Of a stretch of 64,000 nucleotides of DNA, positions 27,901-36,154 are shown piece after piece. Every line of letters begins with the position of its first letter. Within the stretch, counting starts at the first letter, position 1. The notes beneath the pieces are model-generated. The model ran no database searches, had not been told where the DNA came from, and saw only the letters and a list, made by a program, of their open reading frames with translations. The translations under genes and the position numbers were made by a program. Location of the stretch: the NCBI GenBank assembly GCA_029194675.1, contig JARFXP010000002.1, positions 1,178,001 to 1,242,000 of the forward strand, in the 5' to 3' direction. The DNA comes from Nitrospira sp. Lineage in GTDB: Bacteria; Nitrospirota; Nitrospiria; Nitrospirales; Nitrospiraceae.

Positions 27901-28131
27901 TCCTTCGTCCACCTGATACCACAAGGGGCGGATCTTGCGGGCGCGGAGGTAGCTCGCGACAAGAGTCGTTTTGCCGAATCCAGGCGGCGCATTGATCCAG
28001 ATGACAGGTCGCGTGCGTGCTCGATCGAGCAGCCGATACAACCGGGGACGTTCTACTATTGCAGGAAGCCTAGGCTGGCTAAGTTTAGCTAGAAAAATAG
28101 ACGGCTTGCCGGACCGAAGCACCCGTGCCAT
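24907..28131 (-). CDS. large MalT-like ATPase regulator with C-terminal OmpR-type HTH and BTAD domain (paralogue)
   Basis: A 1074-residue paralogue of the protein at 19582-22758 with the same domain order. Walker A is 'APPGFGKTTL', Walker B-like 'PALLILDNYQEV', then a long helical-repeat middle and a C-terminal winged helix ('IYTLGRFEIRVDGRPL', 'TSRLIDALWPDAEGD', 'TLQRLRRLLN') with a BTAD-type end. ATG 28131 is preceded by GAGGATG; the frame extends to 28200. The first residues (ARVLRSGKPSIFLAKLSQP) align with the other copy. It is also divergent from a broken FadL-type gene, so regulator and porin look like a duplicated unit. Confidence 0.87.
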   Translation of the reverse strand: MARVLRSGKPSIFLAKLSQPRLPAIVERPRLYRLLDRARTRPVIWINAPPGFGKTTLVASYLRARKIRPLWYQVDEGDRDLATFFHYLSLVAKQAAPRYRRPLPHLTPEYLQGLPTFTRRFFEHLYARLKRPALLILDNYQEVPVDSLLHETVALGIEALPEKIGVVVMSRALPPPAFARLQAIRQIHSIDEQDLRLTKSETRAIVRLHMGSKKAPKPTFMTLHDKLQGWVAGLVLQLEQIKADRAQQPIGSRESPQVIFDYLAREVMQRFSPEMQRFLIQTAFLPDMTAAMATRLTGNTMAGDILAKLYQSRYFTERRAETEYLYQYHPLFREFLRARGKAILRADEVTEIQRAAASILEEAGRVEDAVTLYAEAGQIRELIQLVLARGPELLQEGRSQTLERWLAQVPTTYFEQEPWLSYWLAACRLPVAPVESEAIFEKAFELFKAHGNRAGQLLTLAGIISSIQFSWIDNSRFDRWIDIMLETVSPDASFPSKEIEIQFTFSMVTALMWRRPQSSFIAPWIDRAKHVLEEVPDVEKYSFFVAVLGSFLTWLGDIESADKYSRILKSAAESETSPPLMRVVYYANRVMVDWSRGDPEESLRLVEQGLAISKKTGVYVLDVALLSAGIYASLFRKDVISAEQYRKQSAPLVTHPAHIMRANYMYLRAWIMRVKGDLRKAWEFIKEGLEVKGLGGSPYPKALLSCAAAELLQGLGEEEQADKYLGQALSVAKDMESRLLQFMGNLFQSQFAFERGHEEAALAVLRKAFAIGRQGRFSFFPWLVPQNMAHLCARALEAKIEVDYVQDLIRKTRLVPNADALANETWPWPVKIYTLGRFEIRVDGRPLPPRRKAPYRVLNLLKAMIAFGGQDIPTSRLIDALWPDAEGDAGEETFHKTLQRLRRLLNHDGLIQVGGNRVSLNRQVCWVDALAFQTLLNGADDSMHRQAPLDAKSRRYEQAIALYRGPFLEVDGAYEWADHSRERLRHQFERSIQHVSEWKKMGGQDEAALTCLENGLEADPLAEPIYPHLIRFLLNLERLDEANHVLARYHKAVVMAGREPSVEMQHLAKNLSAS

Positions 28132-28288
28132 TTGGCATCCTCGCACTGATCGGCCACAAGGCGATCCCATCATGGCACGGCTGCCCCAGCAACGCAACAT
28201 GAAACATTGACTCCTTATAGATAGTTATCTTAGCGACTCGTATTCCAAACTCTGAGCACCCGTATTGAGTCTATGCCAGTAGGTCAAG

Positions 28289-28789
28289 ATGCGGATACCA
28301 TATTGCGGAACACGCATACGGTGTTTGGTTCTACTGAGTGATGTTCTTGTCATTCTGCTTGGAAACCCCTCAGTTGTCCGTGCCGACGGGATCCGCAATC
28401 CCTTCCAGGGGGCAGCCGTCATCGCACAGGGAAATACCTTCTCCGCCCAAGCGGACGACCCTACGGCAGTCTTTTATAATCCCGCCGGGATGACACAGCT
28501 GCATGGCGTTCAGCACACGGCCGGCGTGCAATTCGTGAGCGTCAACACCTACTTCACGAGCCCGACCGGTGTTTCGACCAGAAATGAGCAACATGGAAGA
28601 TTTTTAGGCCTTTTGACCTGTAGATCAGAGGCAGGCTTCTTCGGCAGGAAGGCCTTGGGAATTGATGTGGCGTACCAGGCTCTTCTGTTCGAGTCTCGAA
28701 CCGTCACCGGCAATCCGAATCCCACGGTGAACGGCACCTACCAGACCACCACCCACGCCGGCTCGATTACGATGCGGGGCAACTTCTAG
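28289..28789 (+). pseudogene. FadL/OMPP1-type outer-membrane transporter, C-terminally truncated
   Basis: A frame of 166 residues begins with a signal peptide ending 'VVRADG' and then the FadL hatch sequence 'IRNPFQGAAVIAQGNTF' and 'AVFYNPAGMTQL'. The first barrel strands follow ('AGVQFVSVNTYF'). It stops at 28789, while family members have about 400-450 residues, so the gene is truncated. Very similar to the shorter relic at 22950-23159. Intact FadL proteins carry hydrophobic compounds across the outer membrane. Confidence 0.8.
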
Positions 28790-28857
28790 CAGGCCTCAGA
28801 ATGTTCAACGTGAAGTGAATGTCAAACGAGTCCGGCAGCTTCTCTACGATCCAACCA

Positions 28858-29091
28858 TCAGAGTTTTTCTAGTTCGTGACGAAATTGTTCAGGCGTGCAA
28901 TCGATCTCGCGAAGGATTTCACGAATCAAGGGGCGGGCCAAGTCGCTACCCGAATGATGCGGCAGCGTCGTTGTGCGTCCATCGGGATGACGGTAAAAGA
29001 CATGGCTCCCTTTCTATCTGACCATGGCAAAACCCAGCCGAAGCAGGACCTTTTCCATCTTTTGGGAATCGACAATGGGCAGCCGGCTCAC
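28858..29091 (-). pseudogene. hicA: hicA toxin gene with premature stop
   Basis: Read from GTG 29091, which overlaps the hicB stop by four bases (GTGA), the frame gives a complete HicA mRNA-interferase except for a TAG at codon 26 (29014-29016). Before it: 'LPIVDSQKMEKVLLRLGFAM'; after it: 'KGSHVFYRHPDGRTTTLP', with the catalytic histidine in GSH, then 'IREILREIDCTPEQF'. Most HicA proteins have Gln or Lys at this place; the relic at 35547-35586 keeps CAG there. The toxin should be inactive unless the stop is suppressed. Confidence 0.85.
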
Positions 29092-29306
29092 CCGGCGACC
29101 TCGATTTGCTGGAGTCCGACAAACCGTGGCAGATCTTCACCGGCATCTTGAGATTCTTCAAGACATAATCCAAGCACCTCTTTCAGGTTCTTCTGCAATT
29201 CGTCCAAACTTCTCCCCTGCGTATGTGCCCCTGGAATCCCAGGCACAAAGCCCACATACAAGTTTGTTTCCGGGTCCCATTCCAAGTATGCAGTAAACGT
29301 CTTCAT
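29088..29306 (-). CDS. hicB: HicB-family antitoxin
   Basis: A 72-residue HicB: '[20 protein letters not shown]' begins the partial RNase H fold, followed by '[20 protein letters not shown]' and an acidic tail. It normally neutralises HicA and represses its own operon. Here hicB comes first and hicA second, with a four-base overlap. Since hicA carries a nonsense codon, this may be an orphan antitoxin. The C-terminal DNA-binding domain found in longer HicB proteins is absent. Confidence 0.88.
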   Translation of the reverse strand: MKTFTAYLEWDPETNLYVGFVPGIPGAHTQGRSLDELQKNLKEVLGLCLEESQDAGEDLPRFVGLQQIEVAG

Positions 29307-29404
29307 GCAGCACCTCCCTCACGGCGCTTATCCCTGTACCGACTTGGCAACGATAGCAGATCACGTCGGAATAGTGGAGAGGGAAGGTTGACCCTTGAGC
29401 GGCA

Positions 29405-30043
29405 CTAGCGTCTCTCGTAGAACAGCTCCAGCGCCGAGGCGATGCCATGCGTACGACCGTTGCGAAAGGCCGTTTCGAGACGATTTCGCAGTGCTCGAAT
29501 CCCGCTCTCATCGCCGCGCTTCGTCACGCCCTGTGACACCATCATCTCCAACGCCACTTCAACCAGGCGTTGTTTTCGCGCCTCCATTTCATCCGTCACG
29601 AAGTCACCCATGATCGCTGACGCGCGCGTAGTGACCACATGCTCCAGAAATGAGTCGTATCCCTGCTCGACCACAGTCTGTTCTCGGATAGTGACCAGCT
29701 CCGCCTTCACCCTCTTCACATCTTTCATCAAAATCGCGAACAATTCTTTCCTGCCTTCGTCGAAGAGCTTCTGCTCCATTTCATCGAGGATAACGCCGGA
29801 ATCGACCCTTTCAGCGCGCGGCTCATCCCCCCAAGACAAACGGTCGTAGCTTCTCCTTTTTTCAGGGTCTCCGACGATCTCATACGCGATATTGATCTCT
29901 CTGATCCGCTCGTCCGTGTCCGCTCTGTGAGGATTCCGGTCTGGATGGTTTTCAAAGGCCAGCTTTCGATAGGCCTTCTTGATGTCATCGTCAGATGCTT
30001 CTCGAGAGACGCCGAGTACCTCATAGTAATTCATCCGTGGCAT
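29405..30043 (-). CDS. DnaJ-domain protein
   Basis: A 212-residue protein with a J domain at the N terminus: '[25 protein letters not shown]' with the HPD tripeptide at residues 33-35 and '[20 protein letters not shown]'. The remaining 140 residues are helical and charged with no zinc-finger or peptide-binding domain, so it is not classical DnaJ but a co-chaperone that would stimulate a DnaK ATPase. ATG 30043 or 30034 is the likely start; the frame is open to 30145. Confidence 0.88.
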   Translation of the reverse strand: MPRMNYYEVLGVSREASDDDIKKAYRKLAFENHPDRNPHRADTDERIREINIAYEIVGDPEKRRSYDRLSWGDEPRAERVDSGVILDEMEQKLFDEGRKELFAILMKDVKRVKAELVTIREQTVVEQGYDSFLEHVVTTRASAIMGDFVTDEMEARKQRLVEVALEMMVSQGVTKRGDESGIRALRNRLETAFRNGRTHGIASALELFYERR

Positions 30044-30302
30044 GGGAAGGACTATAGCATGCGGTTTCGCACGCTTCACCCGCCTCCTTCGAAGCCTTGA
30101 AGTAGGAGAACACGTTTCAGTGAGGCGTCGCCGAAGAACCAACAACCACGTCTGCCAAGCCGTGTGGCTCCGCCTTGACAGTGATGGAGAACCTCCTTAG
30201 CCTTGCGCAGCGCGAGCGGTTTATCTGGTTTTCAGGTCTACTTGGTCCATCTCGTCAATTTCGTAGCGTGACTGGGAGGACGCTATCTCTCCGACTAGCA
30301 AA

Positions 30303-31559
30303 TTGTCTTGGTGGAGCGGCGTCACGCCTTATCAATGGCTCGTCCTCTTCGTAGCCTGGCTGGGCTGGGTCTTCGATGCGATGGACGCGACGATTTATGC
30401 CATTGTTTTGCATCCGGCCTTGCACGATTTGCTGTATACGGCTGGTGGCCCGCCGACCGCTGAGCAGATCGGCTGGTACGGCGGCATCATCTTTTCCATT
30501 TTCCTGATCGGCTGGGCGATCGGCGGCATCACGTTCGGCGTTCTGGCTGATCGATTTGGCAGGACGAAGATCCTCATCGCCACGATCATCATTTACGCCG
30601 TCTTCACCGGCGCCGCTGCATTGGCGGAAACCTGGTGGCATCTTGCAATCGCCAGATTTCTCACCGCGCTCGGCATCGGCGGGGAATGGGCGGCAGGCGC
30701 TGCCATCGTGGCTGAGACCTGGCCTGAAGAAAAACGCGCCAAAGCGGCGGGGATTCTCCAATCGGCTTGGGCCGTGGGGTTCTTTTTAGCCGCCACGATG
30801 AATCTCACGTTGAAGGAGACCTATGGGTGGCGCGGGCTGTTCGTGATCGGTGTTCTTCCCGCATTTATCGCCCTCTTCATCCGCTGGTGGGTCAAAGAGC
30901 CGGAACGTTGGTCCCATGCACATGAGAAACGCGCTATCCCGCTGACAGCTATCTTTGATGGTGATTTACGGCGAGCCACGTTGGTGGGTACCACGCTAGC
31001 CTTTGTCGCGGTATTCGGTCTCTGGGGTTCGACATATTGGGCGCCGACCCTGATTCGTGAGTTGCCGGATCTAAAGGGACAAGACCCTGTGACGCTCACC
31101 AAATACGTCAGCTACGCCACGATGGCTTTGAACGCCGGAGCGATCTTCGGCTATCTCGGCTTCGGCCCGCTTGCCGAGCGCTTCGGCCGGCGGCCGGTGT
31201 TTGCCCTGATGTGCCTGGGAAGTCTTATCATGCTTCCGGTGACTTACTTAACTCCTTCAAGTTACACCGGCGTCTTGATGCTCTTACCTATTTTAGGATT
31301 CTTTAATAATGGGATTTTCAGCGGTTTTCCGATCTATCTGCCGGAGCTCTATCCGACGAAGGTGCGGGCCACCGGAGCGGGATTCTGTTTCAACGCGGGA
31401 CGTGTTCTGGCATCAGCCTCTCCATTTTTAACTGGCTGGCTCGTCACAACACTCGGGTCTTTTGGCCGCGCAGCTAGTACCATTGCCTTAATCTATCTGC
31501 TTGGATTAGCTGTCCTTTTATTCGCTCCAGAGACAAAAGGCCGGCGCTTACCAGACTAG
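30303..31559 (+). CDS. MFS transporter (metabolite:H+ symporter type)
   Basis: A 418-residue, 12-span inner-membrane carrier. The loop 2-3 motif 'GVLADRFGRTKIL' and its later counterpart 'GPLAERFGRRPVF' are present, as are 'RFLTALGIGGEW' and 'LYPTKVRATGAGF', a pattern seen in MHS- and aromatic-acid:H+ symporter-type MFS proteins. The start codon appears to be TTG 30303, with a GGGAGGA sequence further upstream; no ATG fits. The substrate (an organic acid or sugar acid) is not resolvable. The next gene begins 48 bases downstream. Confidence 0.87.
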   Translation: MSWWSGVTPYQWLVLFVAWLGWVFDAMDATIYAIVLHPALHDLLYTAGGPPTAEQIGWYGGIIFSIFLIGWAIGGITFGVLADRFGRTKILIATIIIYAVFTGAAALAETWWHLAIARFLTALGIGGEWAAGAAIVAETWPEEKRAKAAGILQSAWAVGFFLAATMNLTLKETYGWRGLFVIGVLPAFIALFIRWWVKEPERWSHAHEKRAIPLTAIFDGDLRRATLVGTTLAFVAVFGLWGSTYWAPTLIRELPDLKGQDPVTLTKYVSYATMALNAGAIFGYLGFGPLAERFGRRPVFALMCLGSLIMLPVTYLTPSSYTGVLMLLPILGFFNNGIFSGFPIYLPELYPTKVRATGAGFCFNAGRVLASASPFLTGWLVTTLGSFGRAASTIALIYLLGLAVLLFAPETKGRRLPD

Positions 31560-31607
31560 CTTTTCTGTAGTCCTTGACTTTCCATTCTCACAGCTTATCT
31601 AACGACC

Positions 31608-32294
31608 ATGGATACAAAACAGACTCCCCGAATGCTTACCCATGACGAGAGAAAAGCGGCCGAAGCGGCTTTTGGAGGCCGGCCGTTTAACCCAGAGTGG
31701 TCCCAATCTGCCAGAAAGGTCTATGAAGGGCTGATCCATGCTCTTCCAGCTCTGCCGGATGAGACTGTTGTGACACATGATCAGAACGCTGCAAGCAATG
31801 ATTTGTCTACCGAAGCGGCTCCAGCGTTACCAACCACAGAGGAACCGAAACTCGAAGGCCCGATTGATCCGGGCAAAGCGCTCGAAGCACGGACCGACAT
31901 TCCAGCCAATCAATTGATCACAAATCGCCAACAGGCGATTCAAGCCGGATTCCTGATCGATGTGTCGATGGATGCGCAAAAACTCGGACTGACCTTCCCT
32001 GTCACTGTGACGAAACCTCTCTGGGAAGTCGGGATCGCGCCTGGTGAGTCGATGTCGGATGAGGAGAAAGCTGAGCGATTGCGCGATGTGTTGATGGCGT
32101 TTCGACTTCGCATTGCCAGCCAGACCACACTCTCGCCGCTGATCGACTTTCCGGCGATGCTGGCCCTGCCGCCCGGCGGCGTGCCGCAGCCGGTGCCGTT
32201 GTTCGCGTTGATTCAACCGGACGAACAAAACCGCGCGGCCGCTACTCTTCTCCTGCCAAACGAAGTTTCCGCGACGATCATTCCGATGAACTGA
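31608..32294 (+). CDS. hypothetical protein with DUF6573-like C-terminal domain
   Basis: A 228-residue soluble protein. The N-terminal 100 residues are low-complexity and rich in Ala, Pro and Thr. The C-terminal part, from 'AIQAGFLIDVSMDAQKLGL' through 'TFPVTVTKPLWEVGI', resembles DUF6573 proteins, which often occur on mobile elements. The function is unknown. It follows the MFS gene closely on the same strand. Confidence 0.6.
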   Translation: MDTKQTPRMLTHDERKAAEAAFGGRPFNPEWSQSARKVYEGLIHALPALPDETVVTHDQNAASNDLSTEAAPALPTTEEPKLEGPIDPGKALEARTDIPANQLITNRQQAIQAGFLIDVSMDAQKLGLTFPVTVTKPLWEVGIAPGESMSDEEKAERLRDVLMAFRLRIASQTTLSPLIDFPAMLALPPGGVPQPVPLFALIQPDEQNRAAATLLLPNEVSATIIPMN

Positions 32295-33565
32295 TCCGTC
32301 TCAGGCTCTCTTCAACTTCACCCGCCTACGCAGGAAGCCACGGCTGTCAAGCCGTAGGGCTCCACAGAGTCAAATCCAACTGCGGAATTCGGGTTCATAA
32401 TCGACGCGGCGAATCCATGGTCCAGAGCATCATGACATCGCGAACTGCAGCATTCTCATCAACGAGTCTTCTTACCTGCGGGAAGAGGGCGCCTCATTAT
32501 GCGTCTCGAAGTGCCTCCAGGTTGTTCTTGATGTGGCGGCCTACGATTTGCGGACTGCTACGGTTAGGCAGTCATTAGAGTTTCAATCCTCGCCGCCCTT
32601 GCGATCGGGCGATGGCAAGACCCGCCTACCCAAATGATTCGAGCCGTGCTCAGCAATGATGCATGGACAGTGGCCATGAACGGACCGCAGCATGTGGGAG
32701 AAGCTATGCATTAAAACAAGGCGTGACCCTATATCACTGCACTGACCAAACATTATCCCAACGCCTTCCGGGCCCTACGTGAAGGTCTGCTGGATGACTC
32801 CTGTTCCTTGTCATCGCGAGGTTTTGGAACAGCGAGCGCTTCGGTCTCCGCAGTACGCCGATTCTTGCGAACCAACGGAACGGCCATGAGCACGGCAGAA
32901 CGGAACCTGTGTGAGATAAGGACTTTGCCATCCCGCTGGCCTTCGACGATCCTTTCTCGGGAAAGTCTCGCTCCACACGAATCTTCGCCCCGCCTCTTTC
33001 GCCGGTCGTGGCGCCGCGTGATAGCCCGATGCGAGCTGTCCCCTACGGCCTCAACCAGTTGGGGTCTACTTCAGAGAGTGCGGACGCCTAAAACTTAGGC
33101 AAGATGCTGAACAGACCATGATTCGCTGTGATGCGTGATCGCCACTCGACTTGTTCACAAGGTTATCCCCAAAACATGGGGACGACGGGCTACCTTTCTC
33201 CAGGAATTCTCAGCGGCGTATGTCGTGGTCAATAATCGTTCAGAAAGAAATGCGCCGTTTACAACCAGCGCCTCAGCTGACACATTGAGACAATTGTGCC
33301 TACAGACTCCACGTGCCGAGTGAGCCGCCCCTGGAACATCTTCAATGGGGGCTTTTCCCTCTGACTCACTCACAAAAGAACGAGCGCGGGTGTCATTGCG
33401 CCTCTATTTTGGTTTGTATCAAAAGCCAAAATTGATCATGGCGGATGAGCCTGAGTTGCCGCTTGCAGCGTAGCCCCTGTCTCGTCGGCTCTCCGTTGTG
33501 TGGTACTGGCCGCACCGTCGTACCACCTGAAACCGGTTCATTCGTGGGAACAAGGCTGGACCAGT
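32295..33565. other. long stretch without a supported gene
   Basis: About 1.27 kb with scattered short frames on both strands, none with a domain or ribosome binding site. A single CRISPR-repeat-like phrase lies near 32580-32615 without further copies, and a short palindrome GCCTAA-AAC-TTAGGC is at 33086-33100. It looks like decayed DNA between the MFS locus and the parDE module. Confidence 0.45.
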
Positions 33566-34642
33566 TCAAAGCACATCATTAAGAGCGCCGTCGGCGATGA
33601 TGATTTTTCGCTTTTTGCGGAACGGGGCGACATTGGGGGTGAAGTTGGCGAAAATATCCCAACAGGTGGAATCCATGTATGCGTCGAGTGTCTGGTGTTC
33701 ACGGCTGATGACCGCATCCAGTTCCGCACGATCGGCAACGAGGGGACGGCAGTCGCTCATGAAATGCCGGAAGCGCACGGCCTGCAAAGCCGTCTTGTCG
33801 CTAAAGATGAAATTCATGTGCGGATCGTGCTGGCGGCTGACGTCCTCCAGGTAAACGGCCTTGCGGGCATGACCATCAAACTCGGTGAGGAGTGCGTCGA
33901 AGCGTGTTGACAGGTAGTCCCAGAGTCTCCGCTGCAATTCCTCAGCCTGCGGTTCCTTCCCCTCCGCATCGATCCGCTGGCTGAAGATGGTCCCCTGGCC
34001 CTCGCGCTTTCCGTGATCCTTGGCCTTCACGTAGCGGTGCGGAATGAGAGAGGCAAACTTCTCCTGACCGAACTCGTCGATGTGGCTGTAGACGTACCCG
34101 GCAGCCATGCACAGCGAGGCGTAGTGAAAGGCGCCATCGATCAAGAGGCGTGCCCAGGAGTAGTAGAGTGCGCCACGGTAGGGTTTGATGATGTAATCCG
34201 GTGTCTGATTCTTGCGCGCCTGTTCTTGAAAGCCATGGTCGTCGTGGTCGTAATCGTAGAGCGTTTCAAAATCGAGCAGCGTCTTGTCATCGTCCATGTA
34301 TTCATTCAGGAAGAAGTAATCCTCGCCCACACCAGCGGCGGGCAACCACGCTCGGTTGAACACCAGATGTGCTTCATCACCGAACTGGTTGCTGATCTTC
34401 GCAAGGTCGCCATCCGTTTTTGCGCGGAGACCAAACAGCGCCTTGAGCAACCCCTGACGGAGACGGAACGCGTCTTGCTCAGGCATGCTGACACGGTAGC
34501 GTTCCTGAGCCTCAATGGACCAAGCGAAGTACTCTGGGTTCACTCGCATGAAAGCATGCCGGAGCGCTGGGTCGAGCGCACCGAGCCCAGTGGGCGACGG
34601 ATGAATATCTTTACTTGTTCTGGCCCGCCGTTGGTTCCTCAT
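33566..34642 (-). CDS. uncharacterised 358-residue protein downstream of parDE
   Basis: A soluble, acidic and aromatic-rich protein with no domain that I recognise. Features seen: a cluster of Asp/Tyr ('DFETLYDYDHDDHGF'), several histidines, and a basic C terminus ('FRKKRKIII'). It begins 36 bases after the ParE-like gene on the same strand and may be part of the same transcript. It could be an accessory of that module, but nothing in the sequence shows a function. Confidence 0.6.
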   Translation of the reverse strand: MRNQRRARTSKDIHPSPTGLGALDPALRHAFMRVNPEYFAWSIEAQERYRVSMPEQDAFRLRQGLLKALFGLRAKTDGDLAKISNQFGDEAHLVFNRAWLPAAGVGEDYFFLNEYMDDDKTLLDFETLYDYDHDDHGFQEQARKNQTPDYIIKPYRGALYYSWARLLIDGAFHYASLCMAAGYVYSHIDEFGQEKFASLIPHRYVKAKDHGKREGQGTIFSQRIDAEGKEPQAEELQRRLWDYLSTRFDALLTEFDGHARKAVYLEDVSRQHDPHMNFIFSDKTALQAVRFRHFMSDCRPLVADRAELDAVISREHQTLDAYMDSTCWDIFANFTPNVAPFRKKRKIIIADGALNDVL

Positions 34643-34678
34643 ACAGGTCTTTTCACATCATACATGTTCGTACGGCAT

Positions 34679-35056
34679 TCAATTGCGGTAGCCCACAGGA
34701 AGATGACGGGCGAGATCACGGCTATCGTGAAGGACGCGGGCCACTTCGATGACGCCGTCCTCACGGCGGCGATAGAGAAGGAAATGTCGCGGCTCCTTGA
34801 TCCTTGCGCCAACCGATCTGGTCCGGCTCAGCGCAAGATGGTACGTCCGTGCCCCTTCGACCAGGAGGTCGGGACGTGCCTTAGAGCCTGGCCGCTCAGG
34901 GTCGGCTTCGAGATCGAGCAACGCTTGCCCGATGAAGGCCCGGTAGCGTAACGATGCAGCCATGCCGAATTCCTGCACGCTCCGTTTCAATATGGCGGCA
35001 ATGTCACGGCGGGCAGAGCCGGTAATGTGAAACGGACTGCGTCGTGTTTTAGCCAC
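34679..35056 (-). CDS. ParE/RelE-type toxin
   Basis: A 125-residue RelE/ParE-superfamily protein: 'SARRDIAAILKRSVQEFG' at the N terminus, 'LEADPERPGSKARPDL' in the middle, and the C-terminal 'HFLLYRRREDGVIEVARVLHDSRD', typical of ParE toxins (DNA gyrase poisons) with an Arg-rich end. Its start overlaps the ParD-like antitoxin stop by eight bases. The key strands look intact, so the module may be active. Confidence 0.9.
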   Translation of the reverse strand: MAKTRRSPFHITGSARRDIAAILKRSVQEFGMAASLRYRAFIGQALLDLEADPERPGSKARPDLLVEGARTYHLALSRTRSVGARIKEPRHFLLYRRREDGVIEVARVLHDSRDLARHLPVGYRN

Positions 35057-35351
35057 GCTTTCGCTCGGCGGCGAGGTCGGCTGAAACTTCTCGGTGAATG
35101 TGATCCAGGAACGAATCGATCTCTTGCTCGGAATTCAGGGTCACGTACTCGCCGCGGTCGAGTTGATCGAAGCCTTCCTTGGCGGCGGCGCGGAGCCATT
35201 CGATTTTGGCTTTATCTTCCTGCTCGCGCTGCTCCAGGAGCCGGAGACCTTCGCGCACCACCTCGCTGGCATTGCTGAAACGCCCAGATGCAATCCCGGT
35301 CTCGATGAAGTGGTCAAAATGTTCCGTCAGGTGTACGTTGCGGGTTGGCAT
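35049..35351 (-). CDS. ParD-type antitoxin (ribbon-helix-helix)
   Basis: A 100-residue ParD-like protein: the ribbon 'RNVHLTEHFDHFIETGIASG' and the helices 'FSNASEVVREGLRLLEQRE' form the DNA-binding N terminus, and the charged tail would bind the toxin. ATG 35351 is preferred over 35402 because it begins exactly at the ribbon. It should bind ParE and repress its own promoter. Confidence 0.9.
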   Translation of the reverse strand: MPTRNVHLTEHFDHFIETGIASGRFSNASEVVREGLRLLEQREQEDKAKIEWLRAAAKEGFDQLDRGEYVTLNSEQEIDSFLDHIHREVSADLAAERKRG

Positions 35352-35546
35352 GATGCTGCCCCTGTTGTGTTGCAGTGTAGCAGGAATGGCAAAAAGTGCC
35401 ACTATTGGTTATGTACCATGATCATGGAGTCCATTTCAAACCGGGACAACCCTGAGTGATATAGCCGATTGATCAAGAGACGAAGGAAATACCGAAGGGG
35501 CGCGACGTGAAACCGCGACGTTTCCCGCCAATTGTACGGGGACCCC

Positions 35547-35586
35547 CCATCGGGATGACGATAAAAAACATGACTCCCTTTCTGTC
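35547..35586 (-). pseudogene. hicA micro-remnant
   Basis: Forty bases on the minus strand code for 'QKGSHVFYRHPDG', nearly identical at DNA level to the active-site part of hicA at 28976-29020. It keeps the CAG codon that is TAG in that copy. The rest of the gene is gone. The phrase GGTATCCGACCCC follows about 16 bases away. Confidence 0.7.
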
Positions 35587-35734
35587 AGAACAGACATAAA
35601 AGGTATCCGACCCCTTACCTCTTCGCTGATACCCTCTGTTGCGGCATGCCTTGTAAAGACGTACAGTAGAGGGCGTCTGAACTTTGTCGGCTTCTTGTAA
35701 TCGTCATTGGAAATCCAGCCGTTGGAGTAGTCCG

Positions 35735-35980
35735 ATGCCCTTTCGTCTGATCGATGGGCGGCAGGTCCACGGTTTTATGCTGTGGCTCAAGTTCAGCGAT
35801 GGGGTCGAAGGTGAAATTGATCTCCGAGACGAACTGGACGGCCCCATCTTTGAGCCCTTAAAGAATATCGAAATGTTCAAGCAGTTCCGCATCGATCCCG
35901 ATCTCCATACTCTGGTGTGGCCCAACGGAGCCGATTTTGCGCCGGAGTTTCTGCATGACAACGTCCGGGTCACCGCCTAA
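35735..35980 (+). CDS. DUF2442 domain protein
   Basis: An 81-residue protein with the DUF2442 pattern: 'LWLKFSDGVEGEIDLRDEL', 'FEPLKNIEMFKQFRIDPDLHTLVWPNG' in part, and the terminal 'DFAPEFLHDNV'. Such proteins are usually encoded next to DUF4160 proteins and behave like toxin-antitoxin partners. No DUF4160 gene is adjacent; a DUF4160-like domain occurs in the protein at 37492-38622, beyond an insertion element. Confidence 0.85.
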   Translation: MPFRLIDGRQVHGFMLWLKFSDGVEGEIDLRDELDGPIFEPLKNIEMFKQFRIDPDLHTLVWPNGADFAPEFLHDNVRVTA

Positions 35981-36058
35981 TCTCCGCCACTACACTGGGT
36001 CTCGAATCTACCCTGCGTCCCCACAGCCGCCCCGCCAAACTTAAGTAGAATGTCCCAC

Positions 36059-36075
36059 TGCTGTCCAAAATAATG
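36059..36075 (+). repeat. solo copy of the IS4-type element end
   Basis: TGCTGTCCAAAATAATG here resembles the left end of the neighbouring IS at about 36155 (TGCTGTCCAAGATCATG) and the inverse of its right end near 37433-37447. It may be the true left end or a leftover of another insertion. Confidence 0.45.
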
Positions 36076-36154
36076 TGTTCCTCAGTGTCCTTCCCGCGTC
36101 AATAGCGTGTGTGAGACGGCTTGGGGTTCGGTTCTTGGACGAGGTTCCCCCTGC

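Noticed and set aside
32575-32616. CRISPR-repeat-like phrase (TTTCAATCCTCGCC... GGGCGATGGCAAG)
   Set aside because: Only one copy, arms pair imperfectly, and no spacer array or cas genes are present.
33086-33100. Palindrome GCCTAA-AAC-TTAGGC as a possible attC
   Set aside because: Far too short, with no internal arms; a chance palindrome is more likely.
34013-34951. 312-residue plus-strand frame
   Set aside because: Antisense to the 358-residue gene and parE; no domain recognised and no ribosome binding site.
35970-36050. GCCTAAT at the DUF2442 stop as the start of another attC
   Set aside because: No matching GTTRRRY core or foldable arms could be found before the IS end.
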